Source of the DNA: Nocardia transvalensis NBRC 15921
GTDB lineage: Bacteria > Actinomycetota > Actinomycetes > Mycobacteriales > Mycobacteriaceae
Direction of reading: 5' to 3'
DNA length: 45,050 bases
NCBI RefSeq assembly: GCF_000308875.1
Contig: NZ_BAGL01000011.1
Location: forward strand, 1 to 45,050
The translations under genes and the position numbers were made by a program. Below are positions 23,852 through 32,226 of this stretch, in pieces; position 1 is the stretch's first letter, and each line of letters opens with the position of its first letter. The notes beneath the pieces are model-generated. The model saw only the letters and a list, made by a program, of their open reading frames with translations, ran no database searches and had not been told where the DNA came from.

Positions 23852-25204
23852 TCAGATCGTGGCGTGCTCCAGCTCGCGCAGTGCCGCGTCCAGGTGGCCG
23901 ATCATGCGCGTCAGCTGCGGCACCGAGCGGCGGCAGCCGACCAGGCCGAAGTCCAGGGTGTCGGCGGTGCTGGTGACCGTGATGTTCATCGCCTGCCCGT
24001 CGAACGGGATCGACAGCGGGTAGTTGCTCTCCAGCCGCGCGCCCTGTAGATACACCGGTTTGCGCGGTCCCGGCACATTGGAGATCACCAGGTTGAACGG
24101 AACCCGCGGCAGGGCTTGGAAACCCGGTACCAGCGTCATGCCCAGCGGCGACAGTAGCAGCGCCGAGAGCGCCATCGCCTCCAGCCGCGGCAGCTGCTCG
24201 AAGACCTGCTTCGAGCGCCGCATCGAGGCGTTGATCGCCGCCAGCCGCCGCGCGGGATCGGCGATATCGGTGCCGAGGCTGCACAGCACGGCCGCGACCA
24301 TGTTCCCGTCGGAGTCGGGTTCGGCCGCGGAGCGCAAATTCACCGGGACCATCGCGGTCAAGGGCTTGTCCGGCAACGCGTTCCGCTCCGCCAGGTAGGC
24401 GCGCAGCGCGCCCGCCGAGAGCGCGAGGACCACATCGTTCACCGTGACGCCGGTCGCGCGCCGCACGGCGTGGATCCGCGCCAGCGGCCAGGAGCCGACC
24501 GCGATGCTGCGCGCCCCGCCGATCGGCCCGTTGAACATCGTGGGCGGCGCGGACAGCGGCAGCTCCAGCCGGCCCGCGGTCAGTGCGCGCCCCGCGGCGG
24601 CCGCGCCGCCGACCCCGGTCATGAGGCGCGGCAACGACTTTCGCGCCTGCTCCCAGAGGCTCTCGACGGCGTCGGGATCGCGATCGGGCCGTCCCATCGT
24701 CCACGGCGTGCGCAGCCGGGTGTCGTAGGGATCCTCGGTCAGGGTGCGCTGCAACAGCCGCAGCGCCGACACCCCGTCCATGAGCGCGTGGTGCACCTTG
24801 ACGTAGACGGCGAACCGCCCGCCCGCCAGGCCCTCGATGATCCGCCCCTCCCACAGCGGCCGGTGCCGGTCGAGCAGGGCCGAGTGCAGTCTGCCGGTCA
24901 GGTCGAGCAGTTCGGCGTCGCGGCCCGGGGCGGGCAGCGCGCAGCGCCGCAGGTGATAGCCCAGATCGACCTCGTCGGCGTGCGACCACAGCATGCTGGA
25001 GAAACCGCCGAGGATGCGGCCCTGGTGGCGCCGGAAGCGCTGCTGTACATCCGTCGCCGCCCGCGCCTCGTCGTACAGCGAGCGCACGAAATCGTCACCC
25101 GCCTCCGCGGGCGGCTCGAACAGTTGCAGGCCGCCCACGTGCATCGGGTGCTCGCGTGATTCGAGCGCCAGGAATATCGCGTCGACAGGGTTGAGAAGGT
25201 CCAT
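23852..25204 (-). CDS. Wax ester synthase/diacylglycerol acyltransferase (WS/DGAT)
   Basis: A 450-residue WS/DGAT enzyme that esterifies acyl-CoA to diacylglycerol or fatty alcohols, forming storage triacylglycerol or wax esters. The active-site motif HHALMDG (HHxxxDG) is at about residues 136-142. Other family blocks: MDLLNPVDAIFLALES at the start, PLWEGRIIEGL, NDVVLALSAGALRAYL, LVISNVPGPRKPVYLQGA and the final YPLSIPFDGQAMNITVTS. Multiple copies are typical of mycolata. It lies on the same strand as the acyl-CoA dehydrogenase upstream (93-bp gap), so linked lipid metabolism is plausible. Confidence 0.95.
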   Translation of the reverse strand: MDLLNPVDAIFLALESREHPMHVGGLQLFEPPAEAGDDFVRSLYDEARAATDVQQRFRRHQGRILGGFSSMLWSHADEVDLGYHLRRCALPAPGRDAELLDLTGRLHSALLDRHRPLWEGRIIEGLAGGRFAVYVKVHHALMDGVSALRLLQRTLTEDPYDTRLRTPWTMGRPDRDPDAVESLWEQARKSLPRLMTGVGGAAAAGRALTAGRLELPLSAPPTMFNGPIGGARSIAVGSWPLARIHAVRRATGVTVNDVVLALSAGALRAYLAERNALPDKPLTAMVPVNLRSAAEPDSDGNMVAAVLCSLGTDIADPARRLAAINASMRRSKQVFEQLPRLEAMALSALLLSPLGMTLVPGFQALPRVPFNLVISNVPGPRKPVYLQGARLESNYPLSIPFDGQAMNITVTSTADTLDFGLVGCRRSVPQLTRMIGHLDAALRELEHATI

Positions 25205-25297
25205 CGGTTCCGCCTATACCGGGGGGCTCCGGGCCCGTTACTGAGTACGGGAAGGCGTCATTGCCACCGTGGGAGGTATGTGTTCCAGCGTAACGCG

Positions 25298-27097
25298 CTA
25301 CAGCCAGGCGTCGTCGAGGTCCAGGGTGGTCCGGTCGAGCGAATCGAGCACCTCGAACAGGGGCGTGGTGCGCGGCAGCTCCCAGCGGTAGAAGTAGCGG
25401 GCGGCCGCCCGCTTGCCGTCGTAGAACGCGCCGGTGCGGCCGTGCGCCGCGACGGCCTGCTCCAGCCAGATCCACGCCAGCACCACGTGCCCGAACGCCT
25501 CCAGGTACGCCGACGAATTCGCCAGCGCCACATCGGGATCCATATCCCGCCAGAGCTGTCCGGTGGTCGCGACGACGCGGCCGGCGGCCTGTTGCAGCGC
25601 GTCGGCGTAGTCGCCCAGCTCGCCGTCGGCCGTGGCCCGCGCCGACGCGACGGTCGCGCCGATCGTCTCCAGCAGCAGCGTCAGCGCGGCCCCGCTGTCG
25701 GCGGTGACGGCCCGGCCCAGCAGATCCAGGCCCTGAATGCCGTGTGTGCCTTCGTGAATGGGGTTGAGCCGGTTGTCGCGATAGTGCTGCTCGACGTCGT
25801 AGTCGCGGGTGTATCCCGCGCCGCCGTGCACCTGGATGGCGAGATCGTTGGCGGCCAGGCACCACTGGCTGGGCCAGCTCTTGGCCACCGGGGTCAGCAC
25901 GCGCAGCAGGGTCGAGGCCCGCTGCCGGTCGGATTCCGCTGTGGCGCTGCGCTGTTCGTCGATCAGCGTGCCGCAGTAGAGTTGCAGCGCCAGCGCGCCC
26001 TCGGTGTAGGACTTCTGCGCCAGCAGCATGCGCCGCACATCGGGGTGCCGCACGATCGGAATCTGCGGCGTCGCTTGCCCTTTCGCGGTGGCCGGGCGGC
26101 CCTGAGGCCGATTGCGCGCGTAGTCCAGCGATTTCAGGTACCCGGTGTACCCGAGCGCGGTGGCGGCCAGCCCGACCCCCAGCCGGGCCTCGTTCATCAT
26201 GTGGAACATGTAGGACAAGCCGCGATGCTGTTCGCCGACCAGATACCCGACCGCGCCCGGCTGCCCGCCCGGGGTGTAGGCGCCGTCACCGAAAACCGGT
26301 GCGGTGTTGACGGTTCCGCGCCAGCCCATCTTGTGATTGATGCCCGCCAGCACGATGTCGTTGTGCTCGCCCACCGCGCCGTCGGCGGCGACCAGATACT
26401 TCGGGACGATGAACAGCGAGATGCCGCGGGTGCCCGCCGGGGCGTCCGGAATGCGCGCCAGCACCAGGTGGACGATGTTCTCCGACAGCTCGTGCTCCGC
26501 GCCGGAGATCCACATCTTGCGCCCGAACAGGCGGTAGGTGCCGTCCTCCTGCGGTACCGCCCGGGTGGTGATGTCGGCCAGGCTGGAACCCGCCTGCGGC
26601 TCGGACAGCGCCATGGTCCCGAAGTAGCGGCCGGTGAGCATCGGCCGCACGAACCGGTCGATCTGCTCGTCGGAGGCGTGCGCGGCGAGCAGGTTGGCGT
26701 TGCCCATGGTGAGCATCGCGTAGCTGGTGGTGGCGACGTTGGCGGCGTAGAACCACGCCATACAGGCGGTGAAGACGGTGTGCGGCAACTGCATTCCGCC
26801 CACGCGCTCGTCCATCGCCGCACCCACCAGCCCGGCCTCGCCGAACGCGTCGAGCGCCTGCTTCACGGCCGGGAGGAGATGCACCTTGTCGCCGTCGAAG
26901 GTGGGCTCGTGCAGATCGCCCTCGCGGTTGTGGGGCGCGAAGTGTTTCGCCGCCAGCTCCCGGCTGAGCTCGAGGACCTGGTCGAAGGTCTCCCGCGAAT
27001 GCTCCCGGTAGCGCTCGCGGGCGGTCAGCCCGGTCACGTCCAGCCACTCGTAGAGGAGGAACTCGATATCGCGGGCGGACATGATCAGCGATTCCAT
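25298..27097 (-). CDS. Acyl-CoA dehydrogenase (large, DmdC/FadE5-like)
   Basis: A 599-residue FAD-dependent acyl-CoA dehydrogenase, longer than the ~380-residue classic type because of a C-terminal extension, as in the FadE5/DmdC group. FAD/substrate motifs: MALSEPQAGSSLADI, GRKMWISGAEHEL and ALALQLYCGTLIDEQ. The probable catalytic base is the Glu in NRLNPIHEGTHGIQGLDLLG. It catalyses the first step of beta-oxidation on long or branched acyl-CoA. The start at ATG 27097 has AAGG 8 bp upstream; ATG 27082 is a close alternative. Two 38-bp direct repeats lie between it and the TetR gene upstream. Confidence 0.94.
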   Translation of the reverse strand: MESLIMSARDIEFLLYEWLDVTGLTARERYREHSRETFDQVLELSRELAAKHFAPHNREGDLHEPTFDGDKVHLLPAVKQALDAFGEAGLVGAAMDERVGGMQLPHTVFTACMAWFYAANVATTSYAMLTMGNANLLAAHASDEQIDRFVRPMLTGRYFGTMALSEPQAGSSLADITTRAVPQEDGTYRLFGRKMWISGAEHELSENIVHLVLARIPDAPAGTRGISLFIVPKYLVAADGAVGEHNDIVLAGINHKMGWRGTVNTAPVFGDGAYTPGGQPGAVGYLVGEQHRGLSYMFHMMNEARLGVGLAATALGYTGYLKSLDYARNRPQGRPATAKGQATPQIPIVRHPDVRRMLLAQKSYTEGALALQLYCGTLIDEQRSATAESDRQRASTLLRVLTPVAKSWPSQWCLAANDLAIQVHGGAGYTRDYDVEQHYRDNRLNPIHEGTHGIQGLDLLGRAVTADSGAALTLLLETIGATVASARATADGELGDYADALQQAAGRVVATTGQLWRDMDPDVALANSSAYLEAFGHVVLAWIWLEQAVAAHGRTGAFYDGKRAAARYFYRWELPRTTPLFEVLDSLDRTTLDLDDAWL

Positions 27098-27143
27098 GCG
27101 TCCAGCCTTGTGGCCCGGACGGCCGCGCGCAACCCCCGTTACG

Positions 27144-27220
27144 GGTGCTCGGATCCGCGGTCCGCCGCGGCACAGGGAGCGAGGTGCTCGGATCCGCGGT
27201 CCGCCGCGGCACAGGGAGCG
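27144..27220. repeat. Two direct 38-bp repeats, period 39
   Basis: Identical copies at 27144-27181 and 27183-27220, each beginning GGTGCTCGGATCCGCGG and ending CACAGGGAGCG, with one extra base between them. A partial third copy (GGTGCTCAGATCC, from 27223) runs into the 3' end of the TetR gene, forming its stop. Each copy holds the imperfect palindrome CCGCGGTCCGCCGCGG. The array lies between tetR and the acyl-CoA dehydrogenase, in the dehydrogenase leader. Confidence 0.9.
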
Positions 27221-27227
27221 GGGGTGC

Positions 27228-27791
27228 TCAGATCCGAGTCTCGGTGACGAGGGGCGCGACGAACCGCTCCAGCATCTCCCGCTCGTCGTCCTCGTCGCGG
27301 CCCGGGACCGTCAGCAGCGAGACGATGATCCGCGTGAGCCAGCGGGCGCGCAGCGACATGTCGTGGTGGTCCGCGTCGAACAGCGAGCCCGCGATGGCCT
27401 CGATGACCTCCGAGGTCTCCGCGATCTCGCCCGCGAATCCGGCGTCGCCGGGACGGAACCAGGCGATGAGCAGCGGATCCGCGCGCACGGCCCGTAGCGA
27501 CGCCAGGATGCCCGCCACGACCCGGTCCGCGGGCGCGGTGACGCCGTCGATCTCGCGCAGGACCCCGGCGCCGATGCGGCGGGCCTCGCGGTTCACGAAG
27601 GCCAGCCGCACGGCCTGACGGCTGTCGAAGTACCGGTACAGCGTGGCCCGCGAGCAGCCCGCCGCCTTGGCGATATCGGCCATCCCGGTGGCGGCCACGC
27701 CGCGCTCGGCGAACAGTTCGGCCGCCGCGGCGAGGATCCGCTCGGCGGCGTCCGCTGCCCGCGGCGCGCCGAGCCAGCCCCGGCCCGTCAC
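27228..27791 (-). CDS. TetR-family transcriptional regulator
   Basis: A 187-residue TetR repressor-type protein. The N-terminal helix-turn-helix is AAAAELFAERGVAATGMADI followed by AKAAGCSRATLYRYFDSRQA; the C-terminal ligand domain is variable. Its GTG start overlaps the stop of the upstream cytochrome P450 (GTGA), so the two form an operon and the regulator probably controls it. A 6-8-6 palindrome over the P450 start (29007-29026) is a candidate operator. Its last codons are made by the partial third copy of the 39-bp repeat. Confidence 0.93.
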   Translation of the reverse strand: MTGRGWLGAPRAADAAERILAAAAELFAERGVAATGMADIAKAAGCSRATLYRYFDSRQAVRLAFVNREARRIGAGVLREIDGVTAPADRVVAGILASLRAVRADPLLIAWFRPGDAGFAGEIAETSEVIEAIAGSLFDADHHDMSLRARWLTRIIVSLLTVPGRDEDDEREMLERFVAPLVTETRI

Positions 27792-29008
27792 GCGGCGGCC
27801 CGGAACGGGATGCTGACCGGCCAGCGCACGTAGCTGCCCTCGGTGTAGCGCACCCCGTCCAGATCGACGGTGAAGTCGGGGCAGCGGGTGAGCAGTTCCC
27901 GCAGGGCGACGGTCGCCTGCATGCGGGCGGCGGCCGCGCCGAGGCAGTGGTGATTGCCGTTGCCGAAGGTGAGGATGTTCTTCGGCCGCCGCAGGACGTC
28001 GAGTTCGCCCGCGTCCGAGCCGTATTCGCGCTCGTCGTGATTGGCCGACGCGTACAGCAGCAGCACGCGGCGGCCCGCGGGGATCTCCACGCCCTCGATC
28101 TCGACGTCGCGGGTGGTGGTGCGGGCCAGGCCCTGGACCGGCGAGGTGAGCCGCAGGAATTCGTCGACCGCGGCGGGGATGAGGTCCGGATCCTCGATCA
28201 GCAACCGGCGCTGCTCGGGGTAGCGGGTCAGCAATTGCACCGCGCCGCCGAGATTTCCGGTGGTGGTGTCGTTACCGCCGGTGATCATGGTGAAGGCGAA
28301 GCCCAGGATCTGCAGCAGGCCGCCGACATCGCCGTCCTCGCCCAGCCCGGACGCCACCAGGTGCGAGACGGTGTCGTCGCCGGGCGCGGCGCGGCGCCGC
28401 TCGATCAGCGACGCGAAGTACTGGCTCAGCTCCTGCACCGCGGCCTGCGCCTGGAGCACCCCGCCGGTGGCCGAGGCGGCCACGATGGCCTCGCTCCACT
28501 CGTCGAATTTCGAGCGATCCTCCTCCGGCACGCCGAGATAGTGCGCCACGATCATCGTCGGCAGCGGTTTGAACAGCTCGGCGGAGATGTCGCCGCCACC
28601 CGCCGCCCGCATCCGCTCGAGCCGCTCGGCCACGAATTCCCGCACGGCGGGGGTGATCTCCTGCACCTGCCGCGGCGTGAACCCCTTGGCCACCCGGCGC
28701 CGGAACACCGTGTGGTCCGGCGGGTCGGTGAAGACGAACGGCCGGTTCTCGCCGAGCCCGATCTCCGACAGGTTGTTGTAGTCGACCGTCAAACCCTGTG
28801 CGGAGGAGAAGGTTTCGGGATCGCGGACGGCGTCGTACACGTCGGCGTAGCGCGCGAGCACGTAGTAGTCCTCGTGCTCGCGGCCCTCGGGGACGACGTG
28901 GTGCACCGGGTCGTGCTCGCGCAGCGCCGCGTACATCGGCCAGGGATCGCGCCAGTCGTCGCCGGAGCGGAGCCGGAACCGGACGGGATGAGACACATCG
29001 TCGGACAT
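27788..29008 (-). CDS. Cytochrome P450
   Basis: A 406-residue soluble bacterial P450. Heme-binding loop LTFGNGNHHCLGAAAAR with the Cys ligand; oxygen-activation helix FTMITGGNDTTTGNLG; the ExxR pair is in VDEFLRLTSPVQGLARTTTR. N-terminal MSDDVSHPVRFRLRSGDDWR is like CYP families of actinomycetes acting on hydrophobic substrates. No ferredoxin or reductase gene is adjacent. The start is ATG 29008; ATG 29026 would add 6 residues. A possible promoter puts the transcript start at or near the ATG (leaderless). Translationally coupled to the TetR gene downstream. Confidence 0.95.
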   Translation of the reverse strand: MSDDVSHPVRFRLRSGDDWRDPWPMYAALREHDPVHHVVPEGREHEDYYVLARYADVYDAVRDPETFSSAQGLTVDYNNLSEIGLGENRPFVFTDPPDHTVFRRRVAKGFTPRQVQEITPAVREFVAERLERMRAAGGGDISAELFKPLPTMIVAHYLGVPEEDRSKFDEWSEAIVAASATGGVLQAQAAVQELSQYFASLIERRRAAPGDDTVSHLVASGLGEDGDVGGLLQILGFAFTMITGGNDTTTGNLGGAVQLLTRYPEQRRLLIEDPDLIPAAVDEFLRLTSPVQGLARTTTRDVEIEGVEIPAGRRVLLLYASANHDEREYGSDAGELDVLRRPKNILTFGNGNHHCLGAAAARMQATVALRELLTRCPDFTVDLDGVRYTEGSYVRWPVSIPFRAAA

Positions 29009-29043
29009 GTCTCGACCGTAAGACATAACCGGCGAAGTGTCTA
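29007..29043 (-). promoter_or_regulatory. Candidate promoter and TetR operator of the P450 operon
   Basis: On the minus strand TAGACA (29043-29038) and TACGGT (29020-29015) are 17 bp apart. The -10 ends 6 nt before the P450 ATG at 29008, which would give a leaderless mRNA. The palindrome ATGTCT (29007-29012), 8 bp, AGACAT (29021-29026) covers the -10 and the start codon, as expected for a repressor site. Both are inferred by eye only. Confidence 0.33.
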
Positions 29044-29052
29044 GAACTTGTG

Positions 29053-29730
29053 TCAGAAAGTGGGGAGGGGCTGGGTGGGCGGCCGGTCGCCCAGTTCGCC
29101 GGTCGCGCGGTCGAGCAGATCGCGCACGGTGTCCTCGCCGACCTTGTCGAAGTGGCGGTACCACTGGCCGATGCTGTGGAACATCGCCGGCGTCTCCAGG
29201 CAGATCACGTTGTCGGCGCAGCCCGTCAGTGCCCGGATCGGACGGCAGGCGCCGACCGGCACCGCGAGCACCACCCGCGCCGCGCCGCCCGCCCGGGCCA
29301 GCGCGCACGCCGCCCGCGCGGTGTTGCCGGTCGTCACGCCGTCGTCCACGAGGACCACCGTGCGGCCAGACAGCGGCAGCTGGCGTCGTCCGCGCCGCAG
29401 CCGAGCGCTGTTGCGCAGCACCGTCTCTCGCGCCTGCCGCTCCACCCGGGAGTGCTCCGCGGGGCTCACGAAGGCGCGCACCACCAGATCGTCGTCGACC
29501 ACGCGGACCCCCGATTCGGCGACCGCGCCGAACACCAGCCGCGGCCGCCCCGGCACCTCGAGTTTGCACACCACCGCGACATCGAGTGGCGCCCGCAGCG
29601 CCCCGGCAACCTCGAACGCGACCGGCACACCGCCGCACGGCAATCCGAGCACGAGGGTCTCCGGGCCGCGGAAGGCGCGCAGGCGTTCGACCAAGCGGCG
29701 GCCGGCTTCGCGGCGATCGAGAAAGGGCAT
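29053..29730 (-). CDS. Phosphoribosyltransferase-domain protein
   Basis: A 225-residue type I phosphoribosyltransferase-fold protein. The PRPP-binding loop is VVLVDDGVTTGNTARAA (two acidic residues then GxTTGxT). The N-terminal FLDRREAGRRLVERLRAF with VLGLPCGGVPVAFEVAGAL is typical of the stand-alone PRTase-like proteins seen in actinomycetes and archaea, whose substrate is unknown. ATG 29730 and an upstream GTG at 29739 are both possible starts. It lies 44 bp upstream of the P450 on the same strand, but the P450 appears to have its own promoter. The 265 bp to the divergent glnX hold no gene. Confidence 0.88.
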   Translation of the reverse strand: MPFLDRREAGRRLVERLRAFRGPETLVLGLPCGGVPVAFEVAGALRAPLDVAVVCKLEVPGRPRLVFGAVAESGVRVVDDDLVVRAFVSPAEHSRVERQARETVLRNSARLRRGRRQLPLSGRTVVLVDDGVTTGNTARAACALARAGGAARVVLAVPVGACRPIRALTGCADNVICLETPAMFHSIGQWYRHFDKVGEDTVRDLLDRATGELGDRPPTQPLPTF

Positions 29731-29995
29731 CCGTCTCACCCTGACAGTCGTGATAGGGAGGTCGAGTCGCGTCGTGGACTCGGAAGGCGACTGCGTACTC
29801 TACGCCCGCGCGGGCACGATGAGGGCCGAAACGGTCGCGAACGTCTTGCCTTTCGGTCTCGGTTTCGGTGCGGCCGGATCCTTCCCGCAGGCAGCGGCCG
29901 CGCGCGGTCCCGGAACGGCCGCGATCGCGCGGCGAATCGGGAGCCGCTCCCGTACGATCGCGTTCGGAACTCCGGTGAGACCAGGGGGAGGGAGC

Positions 29996-31267
29996 GTGGG
30001 ACTTCGCCTACCGGCGACTGTCCGCGGCGGTGCGGATTGGTTGCGGCGCTTCTCCGCGACGACCCCCGGCGTGATCGTCGCGATCGCCCTCGCGGCCGTG
30101 GCGCTGTGCCTGCTGTCCGGCCTCGTCTGCGCAAACGAGTTGAGCGACAAGACCGCTCGACGCGATTCCGCGCTACAGCGCTCCGAACCGCTGGCCGATG
30201 CCGCGCAGCGGCTGTACGTCGCGCTCTCCGCCGCCGACGCCTCGGCTGCCACGGCATTCCTGACCGGCGGCATCGAATCACCGCGGATCCGTGGGCAATA
30301 CCAGCAGGCGCTGGCCGACGCCGCCGACGCGCTGGCCACCGCGACCGCCGGGGCCGGGGACGCCCGCACGCGGGAGACCGTCGCGCGCATCGCGGCGGAC
30401 CTGCCCGTCTACACCGGCCTGGTGGAGTCCGCGCGGGCCAACAACCGGCAGGGCTTCCCGGTCGGCTCGGCGTATCTGCGGGAGGCGTCCAACCTCATGC
30501 AGACCTCCCTGCTGCCCAGCGCCAGCACGCTCACCGACCAGCGGCACGCCGCGCTGCGCGCCGATCAGCGGGCCGTGACCGGACCGCCGTGGGCGGCCTC
30601 GGCGCTGCTGGTGCTCACCCTCGCCGGCGCGGCGCTCGCCTCGCGAATCCTGGTGCGGCGCACCAACCGCCTGTTCAACGTGGGCGTGGCGGCCGGCGCC
30701 GGTGCCGCGGCGCTGGCCCTGCTGTGGATCGTCGCGGCCACGATCGCCTCGCACAGCGCGGTCGACACCGGCGGCGGCGGACCCACCGCGCGCAGCGAGA
30801 ATCTGGCGCAGGCGCGCATTCTCGCGCAGCAGGCCCGCACCGACGAGACCCTCGAACTGATCACCCGCGGCGACGCGAAGGAGACCGAGGAGGCGTTCAA
30901 GTCCAAGGCGGGCCGCCTGCGCGACGAGCTGAACAGCGTGTCGGCCACGGATTCGCCGATGCGGCAGCAGTTCTCGCAGTGGACCGCCGGACACCAGCGC
31001 CAGCTCGACCACTACAACGCGGCCAACTATCCGGCCGCGGTGGACCAGGCGATCGGATCCGGATCAGGGTCGTCGGCCCAGCGCTTCGCCGAGCTGGACA
31101 CCTCCCTGAGCCAGGGCCTCGACCACACCCGCGCGCAGCTGCGCGAGCAGATCGACTCCGCGGGCGATGCCTGGATCGGCAGCGCGTTGGGCACACTGGT
31201 GCTGATGGTTGTCGCGGCGGCCGGCGTCGTCGCCGGGCTGTGGCCGCGGCTGAAGGAGTTCCTGTGA
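29996..31267 (+). CDS. glnX: GlnX-like four-helix membrane protein
   Basis: A 423-residue membrane protein. Four hydrophobic helices are visible: near 20-42 (VIVAIALAAVALCLLSGL), about 200-220 (ASALLVLTLAGAALASRILV), about 227-252 (GVAAGAGAAALALLWIVAAT) and near the C-terminus (GSALGTLVLMVVAAAGVVAG). Between them lie two soluble, mostly helical loops of about 155 and 140 residues, resembling extracytoplasmic sensor domains. Length and topology match mycobacterial GlnX (Rv0412c, about 439 residues), which passes amino-acid signals from lipoprotein GlnH to kinase PknG. The next gene is a GlnH-like protein, overlapping by GTGA. GTG 29996 follows GGGGGAGGGA. Confidence 0.85.
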   Translation: MGLRLPATVRGGADWLRRFSATTPGVIVAIALAAVALCLLSGLVCANELSDKTARRDSALQRSEPLADAAQRLYVALSAADASAATAFLTGGIESPRIRGQYQQALADAADALATATAGAGDARTRETVARIAADLPVYTGLVESARANNRQGFPVGSAYLREASNLMQTSLLPSASTLTDQRHAALRADQRAVTGPPWAASALLVLTLAGAALASRILVRRTNRLFNVGVAAGAGAAALALLWIVAATIASHSAVDTGGGGPTARSENLAQARILAQQARTDETLELITRGDAKETEEAFKSKAGRLRDELNSVSATDSPMRQQFSQWTAGHQRQLDHYNAANYPAAVDQAIGSGSGSSAQRFAELDTSLSQGLDHTRAQLREQIDSAGDAWIGSALGTLVLMVVAAAGVVAGLWPRLKEFL

Positions 31268-32226
31268 AGCGCGCCCGGGTGCTGTTGGCGATCGCGGCGG
31301 TCGTGGCGGCGGCCGGATGCGGCGCGGATCCGGCGGTGCCGCGCACCGCGCCACTGGCCGCGGTGAATCCGTTGCCGCCGAAGGCCCACGAGATCACCGC
31401 CCCGCCCGCCGTCGACAGCGGCTGCGACGCCGAGGCGAGCCTGCGTCCCGGCGCACAACCGGGGCCCGGTGCGCTGCCGGCGGGTTCGACGATGGCCAGG
31501 ATCGCGGCCAAGGGCCGGGTGACCGTAGGCGTCGATCAGAACACCTACCTGTTCGGCTTCCGCGATCCGGTCAGCGGTCAGCTCGAGGGTTTCGACATCG
31601 ATCTGGCCCGCGAGATCGCCCGCGACCTGTTCGGCGATCCGAACCGGATCGAACTGCGCTCGGTCTCCACCGCGGAACGGGTTCCGGCCCTGCAGAACAA
31701 GCAGGTCGACCTCGTGGTCCGCACCTTCTCGGTGACCTGCCAGCGCCGCCGCGACGTCGACTTCTCCAGCGTCTACTACAAGGCGGCGCAACGCATTCTG
31801 GCGCCGCGCAGCGCCGGCATCCGCACGCTCGGTGACCTCGCCGGGAAGCGGGTGTGCGTCACCTTCGGCGCCACCTCCTCCGGCCCGCTGTTCACCCTGG
31901 GCAACCGGCCGACGGTGCTGGGCGTGGACAACTGGACCGATTGCCTGGTCGGCCTGCAACAGGGGCAGGTCGACGCGATCAGCACCGACGAGTCGATCCT
32001 GTCCGGGCTGGCCGAGCAGGACGGAAATCTCCAGATCGTCGGCGACACACTGGGTTTCGAGAACTATGCGGTCGGCGTGCCCAAGGGCCAGGACGATATG
32101 GTCCGCTTCGTCAACGGGGTCCTGGATCGCCTCCGGGCCGACGGCACCTGGCAGCGTCTCTACGCCGCCCATCTCGCCGCTCTCGGGCCCTCCCCGGGTC
32201 CCCCGGCCGCGCGCTACAGCGGGTAG
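31264..32226 (+). CDS. glnH: GlnH-like amino-acid-binding lipoprotein
   Basis: A 320-residue solute-binding lipoprotein. The signal peptide VKRARVLLAIAAVVAAAGCG has a lipobox (AAGC) whose Cys would be lipidated. The mature part is a family 3 periplasmic-binding fold: GRVTVGVDQNTYLFGFRD, LEGFDIDLAREIARDLFG, RTFSVTCQRRRDVDFSSVYY and VDAISTDESILSGLAEQD. The mycobacterial homologue GlnH (Rv0411c) binds aspartate/glutamate-type amino acids and signals through GlnX to PknG rather than feeding an ABC importer; no importer subunits occur here. The start overlaps the glnX stop (GTGA) and the stop directly abuts the next gene. Confidence 0.93.
   Translation: MKRARVLLAIAAVVAAAGCGADPAVPRTAPLAAVNPLPPKAHEITAPPAVDSGCDAEASLRPGAQPGPGALPAGSTMARIAAKGRVTVGVDQNTYLFGFRDPVSGQLEGFDIDLAREIARDLFGDPNRIELRSVSTAERVPALQNKQVDLVVRTFSVTCQRRRDVDFSSVYYKAAQRILAPRSAGIRTLGDLAGKRVCVTFGATSSGPLFTLGNRPTVLGVDNWTDCLVGLQQGQVDAISTDESILSGLAEQDGNLQIVGDTLGFENYAVGVPKGQDDMVRFVNGVLDRLRADGTWQRLYAAHLAALGPSPGPPAARYSG

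Noticed and set aside
29050..32226. A 1058-codon open frame covering the glnX and glnH region
   Set aside because: Most of it is Arg/Gly-rich nonsense in a shifted frame of glnX. Only its end coincides with the real glnH frame, which has its own lipoprotein signal peptide starting at 31264.
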